DNA from: Thelonectria olida
Taxonomy: Eukaryota; Ascomycota; Sordariomycetes; Hypocreales; Nectriaceae
Length of the DNA: 64,000 bases
Assembly: GCA_020736575.1 (NCBI GenBank)
Contig: JAGPYM010000002.1
Span: 682,001 to 746,000 of the forward strand
Reading direction: 5' to 3'
Positions 37,001-47,738 of the stretch are shown piece after piece; the first letter of the stretch is position 1, and the number at the start of each line of letters is the position of its first letter. Both the position numbers and the translations under genes were made by a program. A model generated the notes under the pieces. That model did no database searches and was not told the DNA's origin. It worked only from the letters and a program-made list of their open reading frames with translations.

Positions 37001-37163
37001 GGTCCGCTGCGTGGCTTTTCCCATGGTGGCTGTTGGTTTTTCTTTTTCTGTTGTTCCCATTGCATCTATTATCTGACTTGTCAGAAGCCCTTTCTTCGAC
37101 AACAGCTTACACGTTCCTTTTTCCTTCCCGTTCTCTTTGCTGTCGTGTGTGTGAGTTGCCAGC
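34047..37163. other. Long intergenic region upstream of the membrane protein gene
   Basis: About 3.1 kb without a supportable gene. A pyrimidine-rich run lies at about 35668-35722, and the leader of the gene at 37164 is CT-rich from about 37045. Open frames here lack motifs and overlap on both strands. Confidence 0.5.
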
Positions 37164-38413
37164 ATGACGGGTCTCTTGATTCCCGCGTGGTACGTCAAGA
37201 CGAAGCCGGGTCAGAATGACATGAACATAGCGAGCATCGTGTGGGGGATGTCGATGGGAGTCTTCATCTTCTCGGCGGCCAAGGGAATCCGACACACCAT
37301 CAACTCATGGAAGCGAGGCCGGAGGATGAACCCCTACATCATCTTGATATGGACGCAGTTGATCAGCAGCACCGCCATGAGCGCCATCATGTGGTGTTAC
37401 CTTCGCGGATACATCGAGCCCGGCTTTCCCTTTTTCTTCATGATTGGTAGGTTGCCTTGCACGCGTTGAGTGCGAGGGGCTTGGGTTGACGCTTGGCACT
37501 TGTTAGTTCTCCTGTGGTCGGTTCAGATCCAGTCCCTAATCCAGATCATCATCAACCGAATTGCCATTCTCATGGTCAACCGGACGACGGCGAAGAGGCT
37601 CAAGGTGGTTTCGTTCCTGATATTGCTGGCCATCAACATCAGCGTCTTCTGCGTCTGGATCCCTGCCCGTCTCCAGATCAGCAAGACGTGGATCAAAGTC
37701 AACGCGATATGGGATCGTATCGAAAAGGTCCTGTTCCTTATTGTCGATGCCAGCTTGAACCTTTACTTTATCCACCTGGTCCGGTCTCGCCTCATCGCCA
37801 ACGGTCTTACAAAGTATAACCGTCTGTTTCGATTTAACTTGTTGATGATTACCCTGTCCGTCACTATGGATGTAAGTGCCTACGCTTCTTGAAGCTTGCG
37901 AAGCGAGTATTAATCCTGTGCAGATTCTTCTCATTGCCATGATGTCCCTTCCGAACGACATTGTGTGAGTACACCACCCGCCGTTCAGCCACCTCGTCCA
38001 CTAACACTTCAAACAGCTACGTCCAATTCCATCCCCTTGCGTATCTCGTCAAACTCCACATCGAAATGAACATGGCCGAACTCATCACCAAGGTCGTCAA
38101 GGCCAGCAACGGCGGCTACCCCGACTACTCGGGCTCCCGTTCCCGAACCACGCAAAACAAGAGCTCCAAGACGGGCCAGTCCAACGGCCGCGTCAACTCC
38201 ATCTTCCCCAACGGCCAGGCCGGCCACACGACGTTTGTCGAGGCCGGAGGCGACGACATCGAGCTGCCGACCCGAGACGTCCACGGCATCCAGAAGACGA
38301 CGACCACGCAGGTTGTCATCAAGGAGTCAAGACAGTCCGGATACGAAGACCACGACTTTGCCAGCGAGTCGAGTTCGACGCGGCAGCTGAAGAGGGACAC
38401 TTACCCCGAATGA
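37164..38413 (+). CDS. Multi-pass integral membrane protein (about 7 TM), function unknown
   Basis: Exons 37164-37446, 37507-37871, 37924-37964 and 38017-38413 (phases 1, 0, 2) give 361 aa. Hydrophobic segments are spread through residues 1-250, about seven in all, including IASIVWGMSMGVFIFSAAKG, IILIWTQLISSTAMSAIMWC, VVSFLILLAINISVFCVWIP, IEKVLFLIVDASLNLYFIHL and LLMITLSVTMD-ILLIAMMSL. Motifs INISVFCVWIPARLQIS and YVQFHPLAYLVKLHIEMNMA are, as I recall, conserved across a large Pezizomycotina family annotated only as integral membrane protein. The cytosolic tail (from about residue 262) is polar, with Ser/Asn/Gln and acidic patches. The topology suggests a receptor-like protein, but no known ligand or G-protein motif is visible. 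Confidence 0.9.
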
Positions 38414-39555
38414 GACGTCTGGGGTCATAGAGTTATACACGACACCGGGGCGGTTTCTTTACTATAAAGGCTTAATGGGAGAGAGGGGACATGTTTATCG
38501 ATCAGAGCGAGTTTCTCTGCTTCAACACACCATTTGTTAGATTCACCGGCGACGATACCTATCGACACGATACCCAGTGGAAATGTAATTTGATAGAGTC
38601 ATGGTCACAACAGCACCAAACCTAATGCTAGAACACGATAGAATAGAGCACACGGCTTCGAGTTTTGGCGGCCGCAGTATCAGTATCAGATCAAAACTCC
38701 AATGGTGCACTTGATACTTGCAACTACAGGCACGAATGCTTGACTTGCCCCTAAGATGGCATCATCCGTAGTTCGGTCCCGCTCGGGTAGCCGTTCCCGG
38801 CGATACGGAAGACGACATACGGTTTAGCCCGTGGGCTAGCGGAGGAACGGCATGACACTAGAAGATCCTTGGGCGTGAAACGACGGAAAGCCTGCCATCA
38901 GCAAGGAGATGGGATGCAACGTCAAACCTGCCGGTATCATCAACTGCCGGCAGAGTGTAAGAAGCAGGTCCAAAAGTTCTCTGATCGTCGACCGGGTGTG
39001 TCTGGGGTGCATCATGCATTGGGGGGTGATGCGGCAAAAAGCAAAGTGCTCCGGGTTGCCGGGGGACCTTATCTTGGGAGATTCGAGCGGCGTTTGGCCC
39101 GCAGGAACTAGTGAAGATTCTTCCCACGTGGTTTGGAAAAAGCAAGGCGAAGAGCCAAGTTGCCAAGATCGACGGGGGTTCCGATGCTGGTGGCATTAGG
39201 TGTGGGCCGGGGGAACTACCGATCGTTAGTTTGCTTGCTGATTTGAGCGCTTGATGACTGTTTGCTTGGTCCCTTCCATTCGACGGCTGAGTGATACGAA
39301 TATATGTCTTCTCTTGCTTGTTGTCGATAAGGAAAAGAAACACGATCGTGCATACCTAGGTAGGTAATATGAAGCCCAGGTTCAGTCACGACGTGTCCCC
39401 AGGCTCATCTATAGGCTCTCAGCAGATGCTGCTAGCTTGACTACACCGCATCGCCTACACTCGCAATCGTCAGACGGCCGTTGTCTCCCCCGGGCTTGAC
39501 ATCGCTTAAGCAAACCCAAACACTTTTCAGCCTTCTCGTCTACTCGCTAGGCGCT
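38414..39555. other. Intergenic
   Basis: About 1.1 kb between the membrane protein gene and the 3' end of the broken trypsin-fold gene. Nothing recognisable was found. Confidence 0.5.
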
Positions 39556-41107
39556 TCATTTCCGTTGCTTGTTACGTGTTGATTGCAGGGGGAGCATGTC
39601 ACATAGCGATAGAATTGGTCGACAAAGCCTTCGGGCGCTGGACGTTGGTTCATACGGAGTCATAACCGACTTGGTAAAGACTTCGTGTTTACGTTGTGCC
39701 TTCACAACATCAGGCGTCCTCGCAATTTCCACTGACCTCAGTCCAAGCCGGCATTTGATGTCTTGGAACGCGTCATCCATGGGCATGATGTAACCGCCGC
39801 CAAAAGCATCGGCTGCTATCATATAGCCATACACTATCAGTGTTGCCACGTTGAAAACCCATGACCCTGAATTCCCATCGCATATTTCTTGAAATGGCCA
39901 GCCCATCAGGTCTAGGGAAACCGAAATAGAATGCCTCACCCTTCCCACTGTCGAGTTCCGAGACAAATACGTCGACGAACTCCTCTCCGGGCCACAATAA
40001 AAGCCTCGCGGGTAGGCTTGAGAGCGTGCCTCGCTTGGGACCTTCGGAACCGCTAAGGAGCAAGACCGACTTCTTTCTGCTCTGATGCTGATGATGCGGT
40101 GTGTGTTGATCGTCTAATCCAACTGTGAAGCTAAGGTAGGGATAAGTGACTGCGGTGGCTGGCTCAGACACCAAACACTTTCGACGGCCAGACCTCGATT
40201 TTGGTCCACACTTGAGGCCTCCCGGTCGGAGTGGACCGAAAAGTGCTTCTTCCACCACGATTCGGTTTGGCTTATAGCCTACGAGCTCGGTTAGCGCCTA
40301 ATCATAGTAGGCTTTAGAGATGATGGTATCTCTGTCCAGCACCGGGATAGGCAGTGACGTCTTCTTTCAAATCAGGCCCAAGAGTTCAAAGTCGGTGGAA
40401 AAGTGATACATAGGGACGGTATCGAGAGGCAGACCAGAATGTAGGGTGGACTCTTCTGCAAATACCAGTGGAGAAGAGTCATCAATGTCATCCATCTCGG
40501 TGTCCGAAGAGTCTGGGCTTGGATAGGAGTTTGACTGTTCGAGATGGTCGTCTTCTTCTAGATCTGCCAGAACGTGGTCGACAGTCAGACCATACAAAGT
40601 TGCCTTTCCAATTTGATCCACCATCTTGATAATGCCGCCGAGGGTTGCACTCTGTACAACCATGGATGGCGGCCGAACGATAATCGGCGTTCCGCAGTAC
40701 GTCCGGACTCTCCAAGCTGTGTTTCCTTGGTTTGAGATGAGGACTTGGATATTTCCGCCTCGAGACTTGGTCACAGGCGCCTGCGCATGTATCAATGACT
40801 CAAATTGGGGGAGCAGGTCGTCATCTGGCTTTAACAATGCTTTCGCAGAATCTTTAGCCAAGAACTTCCTCACGCGCCGCGCCTGGGCTTCCGGGCATAG
40901 CACCACAATGTATGGCTTCGCATTCTCGTCTGATGTCCCCAAGATCATTCATCGTATGGCCTTCGACCGGGAATCTTGAGATTTGCTTGTGAATGCTCGC
41001 GAACATACGCTAACAAGGGCCCCTCGATTTGCGACTGCATCCCGTAGAATCGAGACCATGTAGCGTCGTCGAGATACTTATCAAATCGTGCGAGGCCAGT
41101 CGGGAAT
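39556..41107 (-). pseudogene. Broken gene for a trypsin-fold-like ascomycete protein
   Basis: Read on the minus strand, pieces of one protein occur in order but in different frames. Piece 1 (about 41107-40944) has RFDKYLDDATWSRFYGMQ. Piece 2 (40948-40367) has MILGTSDENAKPYIVVLCPE, then YCGTPIIVRPPSMVVQSATL and LYGLTVDHVLADLEEDD. Piece 3 (40258 to about 39900) has GPKRGTLSSLPARLLLWPGE. Piece 4 (about 39930-39556) has ICDGNSGSWVFNVAT and GYMIAADAFGGGYIMPMDD. From memory, this order (FxRYLDDATW, LGTSExxAKPYIVVLCPE, YGLTxGHVLADL, RGTLSS, GDSGSWV, YGHVVASDxFGExYVVP) is that of a large family of fungal hypothetical proteins with a trypsin-like His and GDSG serine motif. Frame breaks lie near 40946, between 40367 and 40258, and near 39915. 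The Asp of GDSG is Asn and the Gly before the active-site-like His is Asp. No intron arrangement that I can see restores one frame. Confidence 0.6.
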
Positions 41108-42862
41108 GTAGGCTAAATCTGCAACAGAGTCAGATGAACATGATTTCGATTGGGTGACCTGGCCATGGTGAGATTGTGATGCCGACGACGGTTGGCTCGG
41201 TGGTTCTTGGATCTTTGGCATCGCCATAGGCCTGCTGGTTGAAAGAATCTCACATGGAGAGAGCTCTGGAGGATGTGAGAGAGCGGGGAATGGCGAGTAA
41301 AAGTGCTCATCTCTGACCTGAAGGAGTGCAGATCGTTGGGCTTCCATCGGGCACATGGACTCAGCCGTCTCGGTCAAGACTTGAGCCCACCCATTGGCTC
41401 TTGAATCGCAATTGCTGCATAAGCAGCTCGAAGCTACCCTCACGTGCGTGAGTTAACAGGCAAGACCACTCTTCTCGGCTCTTCGTTCGTCTCCCTATCG
41501 TTGACAACAATGATTGACTTCCTAGAGTCCCCCTACCCATTTAAACCGTCTTCGACTCTGACCTGCAAGACTCGCCCAAACCCTCTAGCAATAGAGAGCC
41601 TGTGACAGCTGCCAGAAGTCTCAAGACTCTCCATCATGCACTACGACCCCGCACTGCTCATGGAAGCGCTCTGCTAGAATGAAGCATTTCTTCGACTTTT
41701 ATAAAGACGTGTACTTTCGTATGCGAGTCCGGGAGTCAGTCGGCACTGTTAGCTCAGAGTCAGGGGCAAGGAGAGTCCAAGTCTGCCCACTTCTGCGGGT
41801 TATGTTGAGGCGTTACTGGCCGACCTTTGCTGAAGCCTGAACTTCATGCAGGAACTGGAGTGCAAATGCTGTGTGTGGTGGACCATTATCCCGGATCGAC
41901 CTCCCGTCACTCTCAATATTCCGTAGCTCGCCATCAGAGCTGGGCATTGAGCCAAGTTGGGTTAATTGAGGGGGCTGACTGCACACCAAGGTAATTTGAC
42001 GGGAACGGGCCGTCGCAATGGGCTGGCCTAGACTGGATGTGACAATGTCAGAGCCGCGACTCGGAACCAAGAAGAGTGGGGAAAAGCTTGACGTCTCTCA
42101 ACGTCATAAGTTGTAACTCAAGTTACAGGGCAAGCTGACAAGCTAAGTTAAGCCAGTACAGGTATGTAAGAGAAATGAATGCCGATGAATAGAAACTCAA
42201 AGGCACCCGGTAGCGATGCTTCATGATCACAAAATGACCGGACCGCACAGTTAACGCGTCAAGCTTTTCGATATGTCCTGAACAAGAGAGAATCCACTTC
42301 TGGAAGCGAGAGATGTATGGAGTTATTCCTATATATGCACGTTGGTTCAGCTAAGATCCACAATCTGCCAACATGCCGAGGCAGCTGATTGCACACGGAA
42401 CATCGGCACGTTATAATATGGCTTTCATCGTAGTCGGTTCGGCAACCCGGCTTGGCAGCAGGGTCAAGGGTAATAATGGAACGCGGAAACATGAGAAGGA
42501 GCTGGCTCTGTCACTTATCAGATGGGATGTAGGTGGACCGCCCCCAATAGACCTATGTCTAGATCACCATTGTTGATGTGTTGGTCTTTAACCAGCAGAA
42601 TATGCCTCACGCAGTCATGATCCCACAAGCCAAAAACATTGATGATGCAGAACACTAGCTGAGGGGAAGGATTGAGGCAGTGAGTACATACTTGCAGGGA
42701 AGGAATGCCTTTCGGGAAATATAGAACAATCAACGAGATATATAAACCACATGAATGTCTGCTTCGTTCGACAGTACGCCATCAGTTAACACGATATCAG
42801 TGCTAATCGCTCGCCACATCTCCTCAACTTTCCTCTCGAACAATCAACTGCCACTTCTCACA
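41108..42862. other. Intergenic upstream of the small secreted protein
   Basis: About 1.75 kb. The left end may hold further decayed sequence of the trypsin-fold pseudogene. The right end is the promoter of the 8-cysteine protein, with a TATA box at 42739-42746. No other feature is supportable. Confidence 0.45.
42739..42746 (+). promoter_or_regulatory. TATA box of the small secreted protein gene
   Basis: The sequence TATATAAA lies 117 nt upstream of the start codon at 42863. A good TATA match at this spacing is common in inducible fungal genes, including effectors. Assigned by position and consensus only. Confidence 0.6.
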
Positions 42863-43194
42863 ATGGTCGCCATTACTGTAAGTAAAAAACCTACATCCTC
42901 AAGGGAGCCTTGTCTTGTATGGAATCGCATACTAACATCATCAAGAAGTCTCTTCTCGGCCTTCTCGCGCTCTCTACCGTGGGTCTTGGTGCCCCTGTCG
43001 CAGAGCCAGAGCTCAATGAGCTTGAAGCCAGAAAGTCAAGCCTCTGCATTGGCAAGAACTACTTCAAATGCGTCAACTTCTACGAAGGCCAATGTCCACT
43101 CAAGTGCTTCGGCAGGAACCTACTTAGGAAGCAGAGGTGCCAGGACGACTGTATCTTCAATGCTCAGGTGAACTGCAAGGACTGGTGCCACTGA
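42863..43194 (+). CDS. Small secreted 8-cysteine protein, candidate effector
   Basis: Exon 1 (42863-42877) encodes only MVAIT; exon 2 is 42946-43194. The join is in phase 0 (GTAAGT donor, ATCAAG acceptor, CTAAC branch site) and gives 87 aa. Residues 1-19 form a signal peptide (MVAITKSLLGLLALSTVGLG). A short acidic propeptide-like stretch (APVAEPELNELEARK) ends in a basic site that could be cut by a Kex2-type protease. The mature part, about 52 residues, has eight cysteines in the pattern C-x7-C-x7-C-x3-C-x10-C-x3-C-x7-C-x3-C, enough for four disulfides. No known effector or antimicrobial family is recognised. Size, secretion signal, cysteine content, TATA promoter and isolated position are what one expects of a fungal effector or small antifungal protein. 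That role is inference. Confidence 0.83.
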
Positions 43195-44476
43195 GTTGTT
43201 GTCTATGAGGGTGTGTCGCGATGTGACGTCAACTCTTCGTGATTTAAAGCCATGATGAGTTATGACGCCGTTTGATGAGACGGGGAGAAAATGGCTTCGT
43301 ATTTTATTTACAAAGAAAAGGACTAAGAAAGTCTGTACGTATTGTGGGAAATCAAACTATCAAAAAACCGTACAGTGAGAATCTTTGGTGACCGGATCCA
43401 AGCTGCACGCAGCATACCAACAACTGGCTTAACAAAGGATGAAGATGGAGAGAATTTTGCCCTCTTGAGGAGAAACATTTGGTTGCACGAATCTCCTTGC
43501 TGGCTGTACTCTTCGGTACGCTTCCTTGAATTCAGCTTTGTCTTTGGCCAGTGTCAACAAGGCAACAAGTTTGCGCAAAGCTCAACAAGGCGGCGTATGC
43601 ATGAGCTAATGATATTTGGTGTAACTATTGAGTGTACGGGCAAAGGATCTACCTGCAGATTGGTCATACATACGTATGTAGGTCCAAGAATAGACATTTC
43701 TCAAACCAAGAGATGAGACCAACATCGTGAACAAAGCCCTCCTCACCTTACTCATTGGGCAAACAGTACATACAATAGAGTGCGTGCCTGCATAAAAATA
43801 AACCGAGAAGATCCCTACCTATTCGGGCCGCGACCTGCCCCGTCCAAGTGAAGACCTCCCAGACGCATCTGCTTCACCACGAGTTCCGTGATATGTGAGC
43901 ACGCACTCGTTTCTTATCCGAGCTTTTCTCACAAAACACGCTTCCCAACAATCTCTTAATAAAACCGCTCCTAAGTGAAACAAATTACAGGACTTCAACA
44001 AGCTTAAACCTGTCCCGACCCGCCGGAGATGAAGCTCCAAGGCAGCCGGTAATACCCCAACCGCTTCGGCACTCTGTGTGAAACAGCCACTGACGCGGGG
44101 GAGTCCCGAAGAAACGCCAATGACAACTCGCCGCGGCACACACACTCTGTGGACGAATGTGTCTGGTCCCTAGCAGATGCTTTGTTGTCGAATCGATCCT
44201 GCTAGCCTGCATGCTTGTTTCTACGCCGACAGCCCGGAAACTCTAGTGAGAGCATAGGTCGGTAGTCGAGCGAGAAACCAATGGAACTCGCAGATATAAA
44301 AACAAACTGGCCTGCTTGATTCTCGTGTTTTTTGATCTTGCCATCATTCAGTTTTACTCCCTCTCACTCCTGTGTTGACCACAAATCCTCTTGCGTTCAA
44401 AAGTCCTTCTTTGACACGACCTCCCAAGTCACACAACATAGCACACAAGCAAACACTCGCTTCCAACTCGCTCATC
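43195..44476. other. Intergenic between two secreted-protein genes
   Basis: About 1.3 kb containing the 3' region of the 8-cysteine gene and the promoter of the GPI protein, with a TATA box at 44295-44300. No other gene is seen. Confidence 0.5.
44295..44300 (+). promoter_or_regulatory. TATA box of the GPI-protein gene
   Basis: TATAAA within GATATAAAAAC, 177 nt upstream of the start codon at 44477. Assigned by consensus and spacing. Confidence 0.5.
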
Positions 44477-45142
44477 ATGAACAAGTTCATCCTCCTCACC
44501 CTCTCCGCCACCGGCGCCTTCGCCGCCCTCAACAACGCCTTCCTCGCTGAACGCACCGTCTACCAAGTCCCCTGCGCCGACCAGGGCAAGAAGGACTGCG
44601 GCAGCGGCTGCATCGACGCCTCGTGGACTTGCTGCCCCGACGGCGCCGGCGGCTGTCCTGCAGATGAATCCTGCTCCATGGGCACCAACGGCGAGTACGG
44701 CTGCTGCCCTGATGGCGAGACCTGCGCCGGCGAGGGCGGTGCTATCACCAACGCGCACACCAGCACCGTCCTCGTTCCCGGCGGGGAAGAGACTTCTGCT
44801 GTCTATGGCGTGTCGACTGTTCCCTCGCAAGGCTACGGGAACCCTCCTGCCGATACTTCTACTGCTCCCGTCGAGACTCCCAGCGTCCCCGTCGAGGAGA
44901 CGACGCCTGGATCTCCTGAACAGCCTCCCATCATTTCTACGTCTGCTGGGTACGGCAACAACGCCACCGTTCCCGCGCAGACCACACCCGCGCAGACCAC
45001 ACCCGCGCGAACCACACCTGCGCAGACCACACCTGCGCAGACCACACCCGCGGCAACTCCTCCTATTGTCAACGGTGCCGCATCTTACGGGATCAACGTG
45101 GTCGGTGGCTTGCTCGCTGGCGTTGCCGCTCTCCTGGTCTAG
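44477..45142 (+). CDS. Cysteine-rich GPI-type surface protein with Pro/Thr repeat
   Basis: Intronless, 221 aa. A signal peptide (MNKFILLTLSATGAFAAL) is followed by a compact cysteine-rich domain at about residues 33-85 with CADQGKKDCGSGCIDASW, TCCPDGAGGCP and YGCCPDGETC, spacing that recalls granulin-like or small chitin-binding modules without matching one that I can name. The middle is Pro/Thr/Val-rich and contains a TTPAQ tandem repeat. The C-terminus (GINVVGGLLAGVAALLV) is a plain hydrophobic tail typical of a GPI signal. It is probably an O-glycosylated cell-wall protein. The upstream frame open from 44372 is ignored because the signal peptide begins at 44477. Confidence 0.88.
   Translation: MNKFILLTLSATGAFAALNNAFLAERTVYQVPCADQGKKDCGSGCIDASWTCCPDGAGGCPADESCSMGTNGEYGCCPDGETCAGEGGAITNAHTSTVLVPGGEETSAVYGVSTVPSQGYGNPPADTSTAPVETPSVPVEETTPGSPEQPPIISTSAGYGNNATVPAQTTPAQTTPARTTPAQTTPAQTTPAATPPIVNGAASYGINVVGGLLAGVAALLV
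44972..45053 (+). repeat. 15-nt coding tandem repeat (TTPAQ units)
   Basis: Five near-identical 15-nt units of the type CGCGCAGACCACACC encode Thr-Thr-Pro-Ala-Gln, with one unit changed to Arg. The repeat lies in the stalk of the GPI-type surface protein and is a likely site of copy-number change between strains. Confidence 0.85.
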
Positions 45143-45664
45143 AATTGATTTTGATTATCACGGGTTACCACGTTTAAAGTAGCACGAACAGTGTGATATG
45201 AAAGGATGCAAGAATCAAGGGGGTGGCGGTCAGACTAGGGGTTTCACAACGTGTTGGCGTGCTAGGTGCTGGCCCCAATACAGGAAGAACATGTATTCTT
45301 AGTCTTTCGCAAATGAGCCTTGATTAATTGTTCAATCGTTGCTTCCTCATCCCCATTATGGGCCTCTGAAACCGTGCTTTTGTTCATTTGCGGCGTTAAA
45401 CGGCCCGTCTTACACTTTTGCGGTGGGTTATCGGAGGTGGTATGACCCGAGTCTTAGAGCAGAGTTGATGGGATACAACGCGAGGCATACCAATTATGCA
45501 GAAAAGGGCACGCATCCTGGTATATAGGCGGACGTTGTTCACGGAGACTTGGCAGTCCTCGAATAGAAACTTTGCACAGACGTGACCATCAACAAGCATT
45601 GATATATGGTATACTGGGAACTTGAAGTGTACTCCGTATTTGTTTCTGATAAAGATCAAGTTGT
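45143..45664. other. Convergent 3' intergenic region
   Basis: About 520 nt between the GPI protein (plus) and the MDR oxidoreductase (minus); presumed 3' UTRs. Nothing else is visible. Confidence 0.5.
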
Positions 45665-46832
45665 TCAGTTGATCTCGATAACGACCTTGCCTTGGTGCTG
45701 TCCTGACCATTGATACTCATATGCGTCCTTGACCTGATCAAAGGCAAAGACCTTGGCGTCGAGGACAGGACGCAGTTTCTCAGGGTTGGCCTCGACGGCG
45801 CGACACATCTCTTCCATCTGCCCCCTATTCCCGACAAGAATGCCTCGAGTTGTGCAAAGACGATTCAAGTTCTCAAGGAATCCCGGTTCCTTGTCGTCCT
45901 CCATGCCGCCCACGAATCCAATGATGGTGATGACGCCGTCAATCTTGACGCTGGCCAAGCTCTGGCGCATTGACGCTGGGCCGGCTACCTCAATGACATG
46001 GTCTACGCCGACACCTCCCGTCAGCTCCTTTGCCTTATCGCCCCATTCCGGCGTCTCTTTATAGTTGATGATGTGGTCCGCACCGAGCTTCTCGAGGAGC
46101 TTGGCCTTCTCGCTCGAGCTGGTGGTGGCGATAACCTTGGCTCCGGCGGCCTTTGCGAATTGGACTCCAAAGATGCTGACTCCGCCGGTACCCTGAGTGA
46201 GAACCCATTGTCCAGCGAGGAGCTTCTTGTCGGTCAAGCCAAACAGAGCGTTCCAGGCCGTCAACCCAGCGCAAGTGAGAGTTGCAGCTTCAGTGAAGCT
46301 CAGGTTCGAGGGCATGCGCACAAGACCATGCTCGTCAAAGGCGGCGACAGTTCGAAGGGTTCCGTCAAGGGCACCCCCAAGGCCGGTCTTGACGCTCACG
46401 TTGTCCAGGGAACCGCCGATGTGGCCCTGGTTGAAGAGGGTGATGACTTTGTCGCCAGTCTGGAACCTCTTGACGTTCTTACCGACAGCCAGTACAGTGC
46501 CGGCGCCATCCGATCCAGGAATGACGTTGTTTTGGACACCCAGTTTGTATAGTCCCTTGACAATAATGAGATCGCGGTACTAAGGAAAGAGTTAGTGAGC
46601 AATTCTCTTCGGGTGTATATTTTTCTGGTTTCGTACGTTGAGCGAAGCGCCCTGAACTATTGGCATATTAGCGCGCATTCTAGAAAAGCCCGACAGGTTT
46701 TGACATACTCTTGACTAGGACTTGGCTGTCGCCGAGCTCTGGTAGAGGCTGCTCTTCGAGCTTGAGGGAGTCGAAGCCTGACTGGTCCGTCGTGTTCCAC
46801 ACTCTGACGGTAGCTGGGGTGTCTTGCGTCAT
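45665..46832 (-). CDS. MDR-family NAD(P)-dependent oxidoreductase (quinone-oxidoreductase-like)
   Basis: Medium-chain dehydrogenase/reductase of 352 aa. Exons are 46832-46709, a 20-nt exon 46656-46637, and 46579-45665 (phases 1 and 0). The N-terminal GroES-like domain includes VKIQGASLNYRDLIIVKGLY, in which the NYRD motif spans the tiny exon, and IPGSDGAGTVLAVG. The Rossmann domain has WVLTQGTGGVSIFGVQFAKA, AKVIATTSSSEKAKLLEKLG and GADHIINY. The zinc ligands of classical alcohol dehydrogenases are not evident, so zinc-independent quinone-reductase-type chemistry is more likely than the zinc-type label such proteins often carry. The substrate is unknown. No signal or transit peptide is seen. 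Confidence 0.92.
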
Positions 46833-47738
46833 TATGAATTGGGTTGGAATGGATTGATGTAATTGTCGTTGATACCGCGTATGTAACGTGGATTCTTGGT
46901 TGCGAGTTCTTCAGTTATGTAAAGTCTACAATGAAGCTCTATGTTGACCGCTCAAACAACCGAACCGATTTGTCAGGGGAGCGGGATATGGGATTCCCCA
47001 GGTCCGCGGAAGCCAAGCTGCCTGACGTAGAGCGTGGGGCTTCATCAATGCGGTTGGCGTTGACGTATTCGACTTGTGTCCTTCATGACTGGGGAACGAC
47101 GGACCAAGACCCTTGATGGAAGTAACGGTAGCCTTACTATGGCGCGATCATGATGGATCTGTCCAATGACAAGAAGGGTCCGTCCCATCCATCTCATTGC
47201 CCCCGCCCGCTCGGTCCTGCGGCGGGAGGGTTGTCCAGGTCCGGGTACCGAGTTCCACGGCGATGGTCACTTCTAATTGGGAACGGCGACAGATAGATTG
47301 GGCCAACTGCCGAGGTAAAACCGCAAACGACCCATTGTGTGTGTTTTTGAATCGGTGGTTCGTGGTCAACCGTTTTGATTGTGGAAAAAGAAGCTGATGT
47401 TGATGCGATCTGGAGGGGACTTAGACGTGAAGTTGGATCATGCATCGTGATGCTTGTGGAAGATATGTTGGTGTTGTCAGCAGCCCACGACCGAATTGAG
47501 CAATTCAACTATCCGGGAAACGGACGCCTCATAGATACTGACTAATGGGGCTGGCTAGTCGTACCCCGATAACTTCATGGATCAGAGGCCAGGCTCATCA
47601 ACATGGATGGGGGAGACAGGTCTGGACACATGTCAGCTTCGCTTGATACGAACAGGTTGATAGATTGAGTCGCCATCCTCCATCGCGACGAAACTGTTCA
47701 ATTGCTATAGGAAACTGATAAACACTATTATTCTTCAA
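46833..47738. other. Divergent promoter region
   Basis: About 900 nt between the MDR gene (minus) and the CofD-like gene (plus), containing both promoters. No gene is seen. Confidence 0.5.

Noticed and set aside
34047..37163. Possible repeat-induced-point-mutation (RIP) relic
   Set aside because: The region is not notably AT-rich and keeps ordinary CpA/TpG content by eye; no duplicated element was found.
38858..39343. 161-aa minus-strand frame
   Set aside because: No motif, unusual composition and no splice or promoter context.
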